DNA of 40,884 nt from JBFLYN01 sp040756655 (GCA_040756655.1 JBFLYN010000029.1:1-40884), one strand, 5' to 3'. Counted from the first letter of the stretch, positions 5,988 to 14,914 are shown. Translations and numbers: made by a program. Notes: a model not told the origin generated them from the letters alone.

Positions 5988-7085
5988 CTACGGGAGCGAG
6001 GGGTCGATGACTGCCTTGATGACCCTCTGCTTTTCTACATCCAGGAGAGCCTGCCCGGTGCCGGACAGGCCGTAACGGTGGGAGATGGTAAGCTCCAGGG
6101 GGAACCTGGAACCGAACTTGCTCAGGAGGGCCATACCCCGGTACAGGTGGCTCAAGTCCGTCCCCCAGCAGCCCAGGAGCGACAGGTGCTTTTGGTTCAG
6201 TAGCCGGTGAGGGTTGAAAGATACTTCCCCGGCATCAGTATACTGGCCGGCCACCACGTAGCGGCCACCGTCCCGGGTCATGGCCATGCCCTCGGAAAGG
6301 GCAGCGGGTACCCCGGTGGCTTCAATGGTCACGTCGGCACCTCGCCCTCCGGTGGCGTCCAGCACCGCTTGAACCCGCTGGGCGGGGGACAAGTCGCCGA
6401 TGTCCAATGCCAGTTCTGCTTCCAGGCGGAGTGCCATGTCCAGGCGGAGCCTAGGTCCCCCCACCACTATCACTTGCAGTGCGCCAGAAAGCCGGGCCAG
6501 CATGACGGCGGCAAGACCCACCGGGCCGCTGCCCTGGATTACCACGGATTCCCCCAGCCTGACGCCGGCCCGTTCCACGGCGTGGAAGGCCGTGGGGAGC
6601 CCGCACCCACCGCCGATAAACCGTTCCGGGCTTAAGGCGGGCGGCAGGCGCAGGACGTGCACCCCGGGTTTAAGATAGACCTTCTGGCTCCAGCCACCCA
6701 GCAGGCCTTCACTGGCGCTGTAGGTGATCCCGTACACCCGGCGGTGCGGGCAGCGGGTGGAGGTCCGGGCCACCTGGCAGTAGTAGCACCTCCCGCAGGT
6801 CTCATGAACATCCAGGAAAGTGACCACGTCACCTGTTTTGATCGGCTCGCCGCTTACATCACTCACCGTTCCGGCTACCTGCTCTACCCGGCCCACGGTC
6901 ACGTGCCCCGGGATGATGGGGTAGGGTACGCCAGAAAGCCTCCCGCGCCAAAGGTGAACGTCGGTACCGCAGACTTCGGAGTATATGGTTTCCAGGACCA
7001 TTCCCCCGGGTTCCAACTGGGGGTTCGCGAACCGAACCAGCTCCAAAGGCTGGTCCGGCCCGGTCATGACCGCTGCCCGCACCAT
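5988..7085 (-). CDS. Zinc-type medium-chain alcohol dehydrogenase
   Basis: The protein has 365 residues, normal for the MDR alcohol/polyol dehydrogenases that oxidise alcohols with NAD(P)+. It shows the catalytic-zinc Cys in VCGTDVHLW (about residue 39), the structural-zinc cysteines in CGRCYYC with a further Cys in TRCPHRR, and the Rossmann motif GSGPVGLAAV near 185. The segment usually written GHE is GHVTVG here, so the conserved Glu of the catalytic site is replaced by Val. Many MDR enzymes tolerate change there, but activity should not be assumed. The start is ATG 7085 behind GAGGAGGT. It is transcribed away from the lytic transglycosylase gene. The substrate cannot be told; the phrase LDVHETCGRCYYC is common in threonine/sorbitol dehydrogenase-like groups. 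Confidence 0.85.
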   Translation of the reverse strand: MVRAAVMTGPDQPLELVRFANPQLEPGGMVLETIYSEVCGTDVHLWRGRLSGVPYPIIPGHVTVGRVEQVAGTVSDVSGEPIKTGDVVTFLDVHETCGRCYYCQVARTSTRCPHRRVYGITYSASEGLLGGWSQKVYLKPGVHVLRLPPALSPERFIGGGCGLPTAFHAVERAGVRLGESVVIQGSGPVGLAAVMLARLSGALQVIVVGGPRLRLDMALRLEAELALDIGDLSPAQRVQAVLDATGGRGADVTIEATGVPAALSEGMAMTRDGGRYVVAGQYTDAGEVSFNPHRLLNQKHLSLLGCWGTDLSHLYRGMALLSKFGSRFPLELTISHRYGLSGTGQALLDVEKQRVIKAVIDPSLP

Positions 7086-7289
7086 GTCTGGACCTCCTCA
7101 GATGATGTGCTGGTACCATCAGTTCTAGAACTTGCGACTCCTTTCCTTCGATGCAGGAAACCGTGTTAGACCAGCGAATTCTTATGAAACTGCCTGTTAG
7201 ATTTGGATTTTTGGCAAAGACCGCTCCTCCCCGGCATAAAATCCAGCGGGGACATGCGAAGCCCTAGTCCAGTGGTGAAACCCATGCGG

Positions 7290-7335
7290 CCCGGAAGCAG
7301 TCTGGGTCAACAGGTCCCAGCCGGGGAGGTGCTCC
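7290..7335 (+). promoter_or_regulatory. Structured leader ahead of the lytic transglycosylase
   Basis: CCCGG (7290-7294) pairs with CCGGG (7321-7325), and CTGGG (7302-7306) pairs with CCCAG (7316-7320) inside it. The outer 3' arm overlaps the ribosome binding site GGGGAGG (7323-7329), so folding could mask translation start at TTG 7336. It did not match a riboswitch consensus I could recall with confidence. Confidence 0.3.
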
Positions 7336-9126
7336 TTGAGGACACGCTCGCTGTTTTTAACAGTCGCCTTCTTGGGCCTTGCTCTTGGGCTGGTACTGGC
7401 GGGTTTCCAGGCCCGGGTCCATGCACCCGCACCTTCTGTTGACCCAGGTCCGATAGGCGATCCCGGCCCATCGCCCACGCCCGATGTACCCATGCCCCAA
7501 CCTGACCCGCTCCTAGAGCCGTATCGCCAGTTGGCTGCGGCGATACAGGACCGGGACATCGCAGTCCTCTCCCAGCTGGCCGCGCGCACCGATGGTGTGG
7601 CCTACCACGCCCACCTGGCCTTGGCCCGGTTCTACCGGGAGCGCGGGGAAAGCGCCCGGGCCAACACCCACTACGCCGAGGCCCTGTCCCGCTGGGTCGA
7701 CCCAGCCGTCCGCCGCGAACATGCCGCCAGTCTGGAACAAGCGGGCGATGTGGCCGGGGCGCTGGCGGCCTGGACCCTTCTATTGCCTGATTCCGCCGCC
7801 GTGGAGGCCATCGGTGGCCTGGCTGACCCACCAGCAGCGGCTGCCGCTTACCGCCGGGCCCGCCTGCACCAGGCCGCCTTCCAGGTGGTCCAAAAGGACA
7901 CCACCCCGGCCGGGGTGCTCGAGCGCGCCCGGGCCCAGGCCGCCCTACGCGATTTTGCCGGAGCCGTGGCTGACTTTTCTACCTATCTCCGGATCCGTCC
8001 CGATGACGCCCAGGCGCGGGCCGAATACGCGTTGGCCCTGGAACGGAACCGCCAGTTTGACGCTGCCTTGGCCGAGTACGGCAAGCTGGACGCGGCCGGG
8101 CACGCCGGCCGCGGCCGGGTGCTGCAGGCCCAGGGCCGCACGACCGAAGCCATCGAGGCCTTCCTGTCCTCAGCCGACGCCGAGGCCCGCTGGAGAGGCG
8201 CCCAGCTTCTGGAACTAGCCGGCAACACTAACCGGGCCCTGCAGGTGTACACCGAGCTGGCCGCGTCTGCGGCCCGGGTGGCCGACGACGCGGCCCTGAG
8301 GGCCTATCTCATCCAGGCCCGGGCCGGCCGGGACGCTGCCTCCGGGCAGTTCTCCGCCCGGCTCACCCCTGGCCTGGCCTACCTGGCGGGTACCTTCACC
8401 GGCCACTGGCCGGCCATGGGACCGGTCGCACCGCTGCTCCCGCCGGCCTTGGATGTAGCCAACGCGCTTGCCCGCGACTACGGGATGGACTGGGCCCGTA
8501 TCGAGGTGGAGGTCGCCCTCCGCGGGGCCGCTCCCGGTCAGCAGATCGCCATCGGACAATGGTTCTTGGAGCAGGGGTTGTACAACCGTGCTGCGTGGAT
8601 CGGCATGAGCCTTCTACCCCAGCTGCCGGCCCCGGAGGTCTATCGGTTGGCCTATCCCCGGGCCTACGAGGAACTGGTGCTGGCAGCGTCCGCCCGGTAC
8701 CAGGTCGACCCGTTGCTGGTGTGGGCGGTCATGCGGGAGGAGAGCCATTTTCAGCCGTCGGTGATGTCCTGGGCCGATGCCCGGGGCCTCATGCAGGTCA
8801 TCCCGTCGACGGGTGCCTGGATCGCCCAGAAGCTGGGCGAGGAGTTCGTCTTGGAGCAGCTGTTCGATGCCGCCACGAGCATCCGCTACGGGGCCTGGTA
8901 CCTGTCATACCTTCTCGACACCTACGGCGGTGATGTGACTGCGGCCGTGGCAGCGTACAACGGGGGTCCTGGGAGTGTGAACCGCTGGAGGTCCTCGCCG
9001 CTTTACCGGGACCCTGTGGACCTGCCGGGAGTTGCCACTTTCCAGGAAACCCGCGAGTACATCGGCAAAGTCCTGGCTTCCTGGTTGGCCTACCGCTGGA
9101 TATACGGCACCGGCAGTGGGTTGTGA
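7336..9126 (+). CDS. Soluble lytic transglycosylase-like protein with TPR-like repeats
   Basis: The 596-residue exported protein starts at TTG 7336 behind GGGGAGG. An N-terminal signal or anchor (SLFLTVAFLGLALGLVLAG) is followed by a Pro-rich linker, and then by many helical TPR-like repeats between about residues 55 and 400 (AHLALARFYRERGESARA, DDAQARAEYALALERN). The C-terminal SLT domain contains VMREESHFQP (catalytic Glu near residue 468), ADARGLMQVIPSTG and AVAAYNGGPG, the classical Slt70 motifs. It would cleave the MurNAc-GlcNAc bond of peptidoglycan to give 1,6-anhydro ends, acting outside the membrane in cell-wall turnover or spore-related remodelling. It is transcribed divergently from the dehydrogenase gene across about 250 bases that hold only the structured leader. 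Confidence 0.9.
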   Translation: MRTRSLFLTVAFLGLALGLVLAGFQARVHAPAPSVDPGPIGDPGPSPTPDVPMPQPDPLLEPYRQLAAAIQDRDIAVLSQLAARTDGVAYHAHLALARFYRERGESARANTHYAEALSRWVDPAVRREHAASLEQAGDVAGALAAWTLLLPDSAAVEAIGGLADPPAAAAAYRRARLHQAAFQVVQKDTTPAGVLERARAQAALRDFAGAVADFSTYLRIRPDDAQARAEYALALERNRQFDAALAEYGKLDAAGHAGRGRVLQAQGRTTEAIEAFLSSADAEARWRGAQLLELAGNTNRALQVYTELAASAARVADDAALRAYLIQARAGRDAASGQFSARLTPGLAYLAGTFTGHWPAMGPVAPLLPPALDVANALARDYGMDWARIEVEVALRGAAPGQQIAIGQWFLEQGLYNRAAWIGMSLLPQLPAPEVYRLAYPRAYEELVLAASARYQVDPLLVWAVMREESHFQPSVMSWADARGLMQVIPSTGAWIAQKLGEEFVLEQLFDAATSIRYGAWYLSYLLDTYGGDVTAAVAAYNGGPGSVNRWRSSPLYRDPVDLPGVATFQETREYIGKVLASWLAYRWIYGTGSGL

Positions 9127-9166
9127 TAGCAGTGCCGATTAGCACCTAAGACCGGGACTGGTCAAA

Positions 9167-9196
9167 TTGACAACCTGTTTCTGCCTGTGCTACGCT
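9167..9196 (+). promoter_or_regulatory. Sigma-A type promoter of the acyl-CoA dehydrogenase gene
   Basis: A perfect TTGACA (9167-9172) is followed after 18 bases by TACGCT (9191-9196), which is preceded by TG as an extended -10 element. The spacing is one base over optimal. The gene's ATG is about 45 bases downstream. Confidence 0.5.
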
Positions 9197-9241
9197 CACC
9201 ATAATCAGGACTCATTTCCAACGAAGGGGACTGCCATTAGC

Positions 9242-10399
9242 ATGAACTACTTCCTCACCGAAGAACAGGAGCTCATCAGGGACTTGGCGCGGCGCATCGC
9301 CCGGGAGAAGGTCAAGCCCGTGGCCGCCGAACTGGATGAGAACGAAGAATTTCCCCACGAGATCGTGCAGGCCCTGGCCGCATCCGACCTGTTTGCAGTA
9401 GCCATTCCCGAGCAGTATGGCGGGCTGGGCGGCGGAGTGCTGGAGCTTTGCCTGGTAGTGGAGGAACTCAGCCGCGCCTGTGCCGGGGTGGCCGTGACTT
9501 ACGCCGCTAGTTTCCTGGGTTCTCTGCCCTTGGTCCTGGGAGGCAGCCACGAGCAAAAGGCACGCTTTTTGCACGACCTGGCCTCGGGCCAGAAGCTGGC
9601 AGCCTTCGGGTTGACCGAGGCCGACGCCGGCAGCGACGCGGCCTCCATTCGCACCACTGCGGTGCGGGACGGTGACCACTACGTGCTCAACGGCACCAAG
9701 CAGTGGATCACCAATGGTGGTGAGGCCGATGTGTACACGATCATCGCCCTCACCGACAAAAGGCGAGGTCCCCGGGGTGCCAGCGCTTTCGTGGTGGAGA
9801 AGGGGACCCCCGGGTTTTCCTTCGGTAAGAAGGAAAAGAAGATGGGCATCCGCTGTTCGGCCACGCGCGAACTGGTCTTTGAAGACTGCCGCATCCCCCG
9901 GGAGAATCTCCTGGGCAAGGAGGGCACCGGTTTTGTGCTCGCCCTCAAGACCCTGGACCGGGCCCGGCCGGGAGTGGGAGCCCAGTCGGTGGGCCTGGCC
10001 CAGGGAGCTTTGGACGTGGCCTTAGCCTATTCCCGCCAGCGGCGCCAGTTTGGACAGGCCATCTCTTCCTTTCAGGCCATCCAGCACAAGCTCGCCGACA
10101 TGGCCACCCAGATCGAAGCCGCCCGTGCCCTGGTCTATGCCACGGCCCGCACTATCGACTCCGGGGCCAAGGACTTTGCCCGGGAATCGGCCATGAGCAA
10201 GCTGTTTGCATCCGATGTTGCCATGCGCGTGACCGTTGAAGCCGTTCAGGTGCTGGGCGGTTACGGGTACATGCGCGACTACCCGGCGGAAAAGTACATG
10301 CGCGATGCAAAAATCACACAGATCTATGAGGGAACCAACGAAATCCAGCGCAACGTGATCGCACTGAGCCTGGTCCGGGAGGCAGCGAGCCGGGATTGA
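9242..10399 (+). CDS. Acyl-CoA dehydrogenase
   Basis: This 385-residue FAD enzyme has all three domains of the family. They are an N-terminal helical domain (LTEEQELIRDLARRIA), a middle beta domain with LTEADAGSDAAS and KQWITNGG (FAD contacts), and a C-terminal helical domain with RRQFGQAISSFQAIQHKLADM. The catalytic base is the Glu of IYEGTNEIQRN near residue 362, the position used in short- and medium-chain enzymes. It introduces the 2,3-double bond of acyl-CoA and passes electrons to ETF. The ATG at 9242 follows AACGAAGGGG. An upstream in-frame start would only add unconserved residues. No ETF or thiolase gene is in the window. The gene overlaps the MFS gene by four bases (ATTGA), so the pair is probably co-transcribed. 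Confidence 0.93.
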   Translation: MNYFLTEEQELIRDLARRIAREKVKPVAAELDENEEFPHEIVQALAASDLFAVAIPEQYGGLGGGVLELCLVVEELSRACAGVAVTYAASFLGSLPLVLGGSHEQKARFLHDLASGQKLAAFGLTEADAGSDAASIRTTAVRDGDHYVLNGTKQWITNGGEADVYTIIALTDKRRGPRGASAFVVEKGTPGFSFGKKEKKMGIRCSATRELVFEDCRIPRENLLGKEGTGFVLALKTLDRARPGVGAQSVGLAQGALDVALAYSRQRRQFGQAISSFQAIQHKLADMATQIEAARALVYATARTIDSGAKDFARESAMSKLFASDVAMRVTVEAVQVLGGYGYMRDYPAEKYMRDAKITQIYEGTNEIQRNVIALSLVREAASRD

Positions 10400-11553
10400 A
10401 ACTTAAGATTCCCAGCGTTTTCCTGCGGCTGACCTTGGCCGTGTTCTGCCTGCAGCTGGCCTTGTCCTCGCAGAGGACGGTGTTTAACAACTTCGTCGTG
10501 GAGGAGCTGGGCATCCGGGCCGACCAGCTGGGGTGGATAGAGTCGGTGCGGGAAGTGCCCGGCCTGCTTACCATCGTCCTACTCATAGCGGTTGCCTGGA
10601 TGGCCCAGTCCCTGGCCGCCGGCGCCAGCACGATCTTTGTCGCCGCCGGGCTCCTGTTGTATGCCCGGGCCCAGGACGTAAACGGCCTGCTCTTGGCCAC
10701 CGTGGTCTACAGCATCGGGTTTCACTTGTTTTTTACATTGCAGTCGGCCATGGCCTTATCACTGGTACCTCCAGAAGAACGGGGCAAACGGCTGGGCCAG
10801 CTTTCGGCAGCCGTCGCCGCTGCCACGGTGGTGGCAGCGCTCATTGTACGGATCACTTCCGCGCTGTTTAGCTACCGTCAGATCCTTTCCGGGGCCGGGA
10901 TGTATGCGGTTATCGCTTTCTTGGTGCTCCTGACTATGCCCAGAAAGAGCGCGACTTCCCTCCACCGGGGGCTGGTCTTTCGTAAAAGCTACTCCATCTA
11001 CTACTGGCTCCGGCTGCTGGCCGGGGCGCGGCGCCAGATGTTCGTCACTTTCGCCGCATTCGCGCTGGTATCCCTGTATGGTACCCCGGTGGCCGCCATG
11101 TCCATGCTCTTTTTGGTGTGCAATGCCCTCAGCATCTTCTTGCGACCTTACGTGGGGAAGCTGGTGGACGCCTGGGGCGAAGGTCGGGCCCTGACCTTCA
11201 ACTATGCCATGGTTACCCTGGTTTTCCTGGGCTATGCCTTTGTCCCGAGCCAGCTGGCGCTGTACCTTCTGTTTGCTATAGACTTTACCCTGTCTAGCTT
11301 CGACGTCGCCCTGAACACGTTCTTGGCCAAGCTGGCGTCTCCAGGTGATGTTGCCCCCACCCTGGCCATGGGGGGTACCCTGGAGCACGTCACGGCCTTT
11401 ATCGCCCCGGTCGCGGGCGGCTATCTGTGGGCGCGGGTGGCCCCCCAGGCCACGTTCTTGCTGGGAGCCGTCCTATGCCTCGCTTCCTTGGGAATGGCCG
11501 TAAGGCTCAGGCAATCTGGCCAGGACCGGGCCACAGCAGGACTGCCGTCGTAA
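10396..11553 (+). CDS. Major facilitator superfamily transporter
   Basis: This 385-residue integral membrane protein has about twelve hydrophobic segments (for example LTIVLLIAVAWMAQSL, STIFVAAGLLLYA, MLFLVCNALSIFL, LALYLLFAIDFTL). It contains the MFS-like loop RPYVGKLVDAWGEGR between helices 8 and 9, a variant of the G-x-x-x-D-R/K repeat. The start is TTG 10396, sharing four bases with the stop of the acyl-CoA dehydrogenase gene, so translational coupling is likely. The substrate is unknown. Coupling to a fatty acyl-CoA enzyme suggests uptake or export of an organic acid, but that is inference. The convergent thiL gene ends three bases away. Confidence 0.85.
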   Translation: MKLKIPSVFLRLTLAVFCLQLALSSQRTVFNNFVVEELGIRADQLGWIESVREVPGLLTIVLLIAVAWMAQSLAAGASTIFVAAGLLLYARAQDVNGLLLATVVYSIGFHLFFTLQSAMALSLVPPEERGKRLGQLSAAVAAATVVAALIVRITSALFSYRQILSGAGMYAVIAFLVLLTMPRKSATSLHRGLVFRKSYSIYYWLRLLAGARRQMFVTFAAFALVSLYGTPVAAMSMLFLVCNALSIFLRPYVGKLVDAWGEGRALTFNYAMVTLVFLGYAFVPSQLALYLLFAIDFTLSSFDVALNTFLAKLASPGDVAPTLAMGGTLEHVTAFIAPVAGGYLWARVAPQATFLLGAVLCLASLGMAVRLRQSGQDRATAGLPS

Positions 11554-11555
11554 GG

Positions 11556-12581
11556 TCAAGCCTGCTGGAGGGGGTCACGGGCGGCGAAATGGTCGTAGGC
11601 CGTGGCCTGCAAGGGTTGCCGCCTCCCGCCGTACAGGAGATAGCAGCCGGTGCCCGCCTCCACCTGGCCCACCACCGCCAGTGGAGTGGCGGTCTTTGCC
11701 TGGACCGCGCGGGCCAGGCGGTGGAAGTCTCCGGGAGACACGGTGAACAGCAGCTCGTAGTCTTCGCCCCCGGTCAACGCCCAGCTGAGCGGGTCTACGC
11801 CCAGGGCTTGGGCCACTGCCCGGGTAGCCGGGGCCACCGGTACAGCGGCGGCGTCCACCACCAGGCTCACTGCACCCAGGCGGGATAAGTGGTTGAGCTC
11901 GTTGGCCAGGCCGTCGCTGACATCGATCATGGAAGATGCCCCGTGGCGGGCCAAAAGCTCGCCCTCCCTCAACCTGGGGACCGGCTCCAAGTGGCGGGAG
12001 CGCACGTAGTCCAGGGCTTTGGCCTCCACCGTGGCCCCAGGTCGGGTGAAGGTGGCCAGTCCCGCGGCGGAAGCCCCCAGGTCGCCGGTGACCACCACCA
12101 GGTCGCCCGGCCGTGCGCCTCCTCGCGGAACGGCCCGGCCCCGGGTCACATGGCCCAGGACCGTCACGCTGATAGTGAGGCCCCCCGGCGAACGCACCGT
12201 ATCCCCTCCCACGATGAACACATCCCAGCGGGATGCCTCTTCCTGCAGGCCCTGGTAGAGGCCGTCCACGAGTTCCAAGGCTGTATCGTTGGCCAAGCCC
12301 AGGGCGATGAGGGCGTACATGGGCCGGCCTCCCATGGCCGCGATGTCGCTTAGGTTTACCGCCATGGCCTTTTTTCCCAGCTGGCGAGGGCTGGTGAAGC
12401 CCAGGTCAAAGTGAACGGACTCCACCAGCATGTCGGTGGAGGCCAGTAACTGCCGGCGGGCCGGGCATGTCAGCACCGCTGCATCATCACCTATGCCCCG
12501 CGGCACCCGAGCCGGGTCCACTGCCAGCTCTCGTTCCCAGCGACGGATGAGCCCGAATTCGCCTAGGTCGCCGACCTTCAA
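11556..12581 (-). CDS. thiL: Thiamine-monophosphate kinase
   Basis: The 341-residue protein phosphorylates thiamine monophosphate to thiamine pyrophosphate, the last step of cofactor synthesis. It starts like the family with VGDLGEFGLIRRW, then has GIGDDAAVL (Mg-ATP site), STDMLVESVHFDL, VNLSDIAAMGG and VSDGLANELNHLS, as in AIR synthase-like kinases. I prefer TTG 12581, which overlaps the thiE stop as TTGA and has GGGGGG six bases upstream, over the TTG at 12596. This gives the usual family N-terminus. It is the last gene of the thi operon, and all four genes are packed end to end under the TPP riboswitch at 14915-15002. Confidence 0.93.
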   Translation of the reverse strand: MKVGDLGEFGLIRRWERELAVDPARVPRGIGDDAAVLTCPARRQLLASTDMLVESVHFDLGFTSPRQLGKKAMAVNLSDIAAMGGRPMYALIALGLANDTALELVDGLYQGLQEEASRWDVFIVGGDTVRSPGGLTISVTVLGHVTRGRAVPRGGARPGDLVVVTGDLGASAAGLATFTRPGATVEAKALDYVRSRHLEPVPRLREGELLARHGASSMIDVSDGLANELNHLSRLGAVSLVVDAAAVPVAPATRAVAQALGVDPLSWALTGGEDYELLFTVSPGDFHRLARAVQAKTATPLAVVGQVEAGTGCYLLYGGRRQPLQATAYDHFAARDPLQQA

Positions 12582-13216
12582 CGTAGTCCCCCCCAACCTG
12601 CCTCTAGGATGGACCGGGCCGCCCCGGCCATATCACCCGCGGTGGCTATGGCCGACACCACGGCCAAACCGGCTGCTCCTGCCTGCACGCAAGCGCGGGC
12701 ATTGGCGGTGTTGATCCCCCCGATGGCCAGCACCGGAACAGTTACGGCCCGGACCACTGCCTGCAGGCCCTCCAAGCCCACGCCCGATCCGGCCCCGGGT
12801 TTGGTGGGAGTGGCAAAAACCGGACTTACGCTCACGTAATCGGCCACGGTGGCCGCGGCCTCAGCCTCGGCCACCGAGCCAACCGACACCCCCAGCCAGC
12901 GGTCCGGGCCCAGGAGTTCCCGCACTGCCGGGGCGGGAATATCCTCCTGGCCCACGTGGACGCCGTCTGCACGAGCCGCCAGCGCCACGTCCACCCGGTC
13001 GTTTACCACCAAGAGGGCTCCATGGCTGCGGGTCAAGCGGCCCAGTGTAACCGCTACCTGGTAGAGCTCACGGCCTGACCAGTCTTTGCCTCTAAGCTGG
13101 ATGACCCCGGCCCCCCCCGCCAGGGCAGCCCGGGTCACTTCCTCCAGGCTTCGGCCCCGGGAGAGCTCCCGGTCCAGCACCACGTAGAGCCTCAGCAGGC
13201 GGTGGTCGCGGTGCAT
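12578..13216 (-). CDS. thiE: Thiamine-phosphate synthase
   Basis: This 212-residue TIM-barrel enzyme couples HMP pyrophosphate with thiazole phosphate to give thiamine phosphate. Visible motifs are VIQLRGKDWSGRELY (family QLR.K), LLVVNDRVDVALAARADGVHVGQED (contacts to pyrophosphate and Mg), VSPVFATPTKPGAGSG and VLAIGGINTANA. It overlaps the end of thiM by 25 bases upstream and the start of thiL by four bases downstream, which indicates translational coupling in one operon. Length is normal and no key residue is missing. Confidence 0.95.
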   Translation of the reverse strand: MHRDHRLLRLYVVLDRELSRGRSLEEVTRAALAGGAGVIQLRGKDWSGRELYQVAVTLGRLTRSHGALLVVNDRVDVALAARADGVHVGQEDIPAPAVRELLGPDRWLGVSVGSVAEAEAAATVADYVSVSPVFATPTKPGAGSGVGLEGLQAVVRAVTVPVLAIGGINTANARACVQAGAAGLAVVSAIATAGDMAGAARSILEAGWGGLR

Positions 13217-14037
13217 TCCCCTTCACCTCCAAGGGGCTCCACTACCACCCGGGCTTTTTGGGCCACCACTTCCGGTTGAAGGTTGTACAGCTGGTCTAAC
13301 AAGGCTGCGGCGAAAGTGCCGGGTCCTCCAGACGACCGTGCTGCCAGCTCGGCTGCCACGCCATAGCAGGCCAGGGCGCAGGCGGCTGCCACCAGGTAGT
13401 CCTTTTCCACGGCGGCAAAGGCTGCCACCACTACCGTGGCCACGCAGCCGGTGCCGGTCACCAGGGTAAGCCAGGGGTGCCCATTTGCCACCCGGGCCAG
13501 TCGACAACCATCGCTGATATAGTCGGTAGCACCGGTGACCACCGCCACCAGGCCGTAGTCCCCGGCCACCCGCCGGGCGATGGTGGCTCCGGTGTCGAGG
13601 GTACCCCCGGAATCCACCCCCTTGATGCGGGCGGCCATGCCGCCCACGCCTGCCAGCTCTGCGGCGTTGCCCCGGAGCATGTCCACCTTAACCTCCTTGA
13701 GCAGGGTATGGGTGGACTCGGTACGGAAGGTGGTGGCCCCGTAGCCCACCGGGTCCAGGATTACCGGGCAACCGACGGCATTGGCGGCCCGGCCTGCCAG
13801 CAACATGGAGTCTACCAGGGAAGGAGTTAGGGTGCCGATGTTCAGCACTAGAGCCCGGCTAAGACGGGCCATCTCCTCCACTTCCTCCCGGGCGTGGGCC
13901 ATTACGGGCGAGGCGCCCAGGGCCAGCGCCGCGTTGGCGGTGACGTTGGTCACCACCCAGTTGGTGATGTTGTGAACCAGCGGCCGCTCGCTCTTGACGG
14001 CCACGAGCAGCCGGGCGGCATCCTGGGACAGGTCCAT
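13192..14037 (-). CDS. thiM: Hydroxyethylthiazole kinase
   Basis: This 281-residue ribokinase-like salvage enzyme phosphorylates 4-methyl-5-hydroxyethylthiazole with ATP. It shows PLVHNITNWVVTN and ALGASPVMAHAREEVEEM near the N-terminus, LVLNIGTLTP and ILDPVGYGAT, and the anion-hole and catalytic Cys motif VTGTGCVATVVVAAF. The ATG at 14037 has GAGGAGTG eight bases upstream. The longer upstream reading would start inside thiD. It lies four bases after thiD and overlaps thiE. The presence of thiM, thiD and thiE together, with no thiC or thiG here, points to salvage of the thiazole and pyrimidine parts as the job of this operon. Confidence 0.95.
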   Translation of the reverse strand: MDLSQDAARLLVAVKSERPLVHNITNWVVTNVTANAALALGASPVMAHAREEVEEMARLSRALVLNIGTLTPSLVDSMLLAGRAANAVGCPVILDPVGYGATTFRTESTHTLLKEVKVDMLRGNAAELAGVGGMAARIKGVDSGGTLDTGATIARRVAGDYGLVAVVTGATDYISDGCRLARVANGHPWLTLVTGTGCVATVVVAAFAAVEKDYLVAAACALACYGVAAELAARSSGGPGTFAAALLDQLYNLQPEVVAQKARVVVEPLGGEGECTATTAC

Positions 14038-14041
14038 GGTT

Positions 14042-14857
14042 TCACTCCTCAGTGGGGAATTCGGGGCAAGGGTTGCCAAGCCAGCACAGGTGGTTGGTGG
14101 GACCGTGACCGCGTCCTAAGCCGGGAGCGGTCTGAATGGCCCGGGTGATGAAGCTCTTGGCCCTAAGGATGGCGCGGTGCACCGGGTCTCCCAGGGCCAG
14201 GAATGCGGCAATGGCTGAAGCAAAGCTGCAGCCGGTGCCGTGGGTGTGGCGGGTTGCGATGCGCCGGGAGCGGAGCACCGTGGCCGATCGGCCATCCCAG
14301 ACCAGGTCAGCAGCATCTCCTTCCAGGTGCCCGCCCTTCACCACCACCCAGGCCGGGCCCATCTGGCCCAGCTGCCGGGCCGCCAGCTCCATGTCATCCA
14401 CTGACTTGATGTTTAGGCCGGTGAGGGCGTTGGCCTCGTGAAGGTTAGGGGTGACCACCAGCGCCAGCGGAAGAAGATGTCTGACCACCGCCGCTTGGGC
14501 TTCCGGACTCAGAAGCGAGTGGCCGCTCTTGGATACCATCACCGGGTCCACCACTAGGGGAATGCGGCGTTCTCTAAGCCCGGCGGCGGTCTCCTGTACC
14601 ACGGCGGCGGTGCCCAGCATGCCGGTTTTGACGGCGCCGAAGTCCAGGTCGGAGAGGACCGACTCCAGTTGGGCCCGCACCAGAGCCGGGGACAGAACTT
14701 CCACGGCGCAAACCCCTTGGGTGTTCTGGGCGGTTACGGCCGTAACCACGCTGGCCCCGTACACTCCCAGCACCGTGAAGGTCTTCAAGTCCGCCTGGAT
14801 GCCTGCGCCGCCGCTGGAATCGGAACCAGCCACGGTGAGGGCACAGGGGAACATCAT
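14042..14857 (-). CDS. thiD: Hydroxymethylpyrimidine/phosphomethylpyrimidine kinase
   Basis: This 271-residue ribokinase-family enzyme makes HMP pyrophosphate by two phosphorylations. Motifs include ALTVAGSDSSGGAGIQADLKTF at the N-terminus (substrate site), AVKTGMLG, VVDPVMVSKSGHSLL and the catalytic THGTGCSFASAIAAFLA near the C-terminus. The first of two tandem ATG codons (14857, 14854) has GAAGGAGGT six bases upstream, and the riboswitch attenuator lies immediately before it. It is the first gene of the leftward thiD-thiM-thiE-thiL operon. A longer reading upstream would run into the riboswitch and is not credible. Confidence 0.95.
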   Translation of the reverse strand: MMFPCALTVAGSDSSGGAGIQADLKTFTVLGVYGASVVTAVTAQNTQGVCAVEVLSPALVRAQLESVLSDLDFGAVKTGMLGTAAVVQETAAGLRERRIPLVVDPVMVSKSGHSLLSPEAQAAVVRHLLPLALVVTPNLHEANALTGLNIKSVDDMELAARQLGQMGPAWVVVKGGHLEGDAADLVWDGRSATVLRSRRIATRHTHGTGCSFASAIAAFLALGDPVHRAILRAKSFITRAIQTAPGLGRGHGPTNHLCWLGNPCPEFPTEE

Positions 14858-14877
14858 GGCATAACCTCCTTCAGAAG

Positions 14878-14902
14878 AAAAATGCCGGCTTACGGGAAGC
14901 CG
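14878..14902 (-). terminator. Attenuator terminator of the thi operon
   Basis: On the minus strand CGGCTT (14902-14897) and AAGCCG (14891-14886) form a six-pair stem with a five-base loop, followed by GCA and five T (14882-14878). Its 5' part overlaps GCTTCCC (14900-14894), which can instead pair with GGGAAGC (14924-14918) at the 3' edge of the riboswitch. That alternative pairing would be the antiterminator. Confidence 0.7.
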
Positions 14903-14914
14903 ACGCATGGCGGG

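Noticed and set aside
7200..7330. A c-di-GMP or c-di-AMP riboswitch before the transglycosylase gene
   Set aside because: Some local words (GCGAAGCCC, GGTGAAACCC) are reminiscent, but the ordered conserved blocks are not all present.
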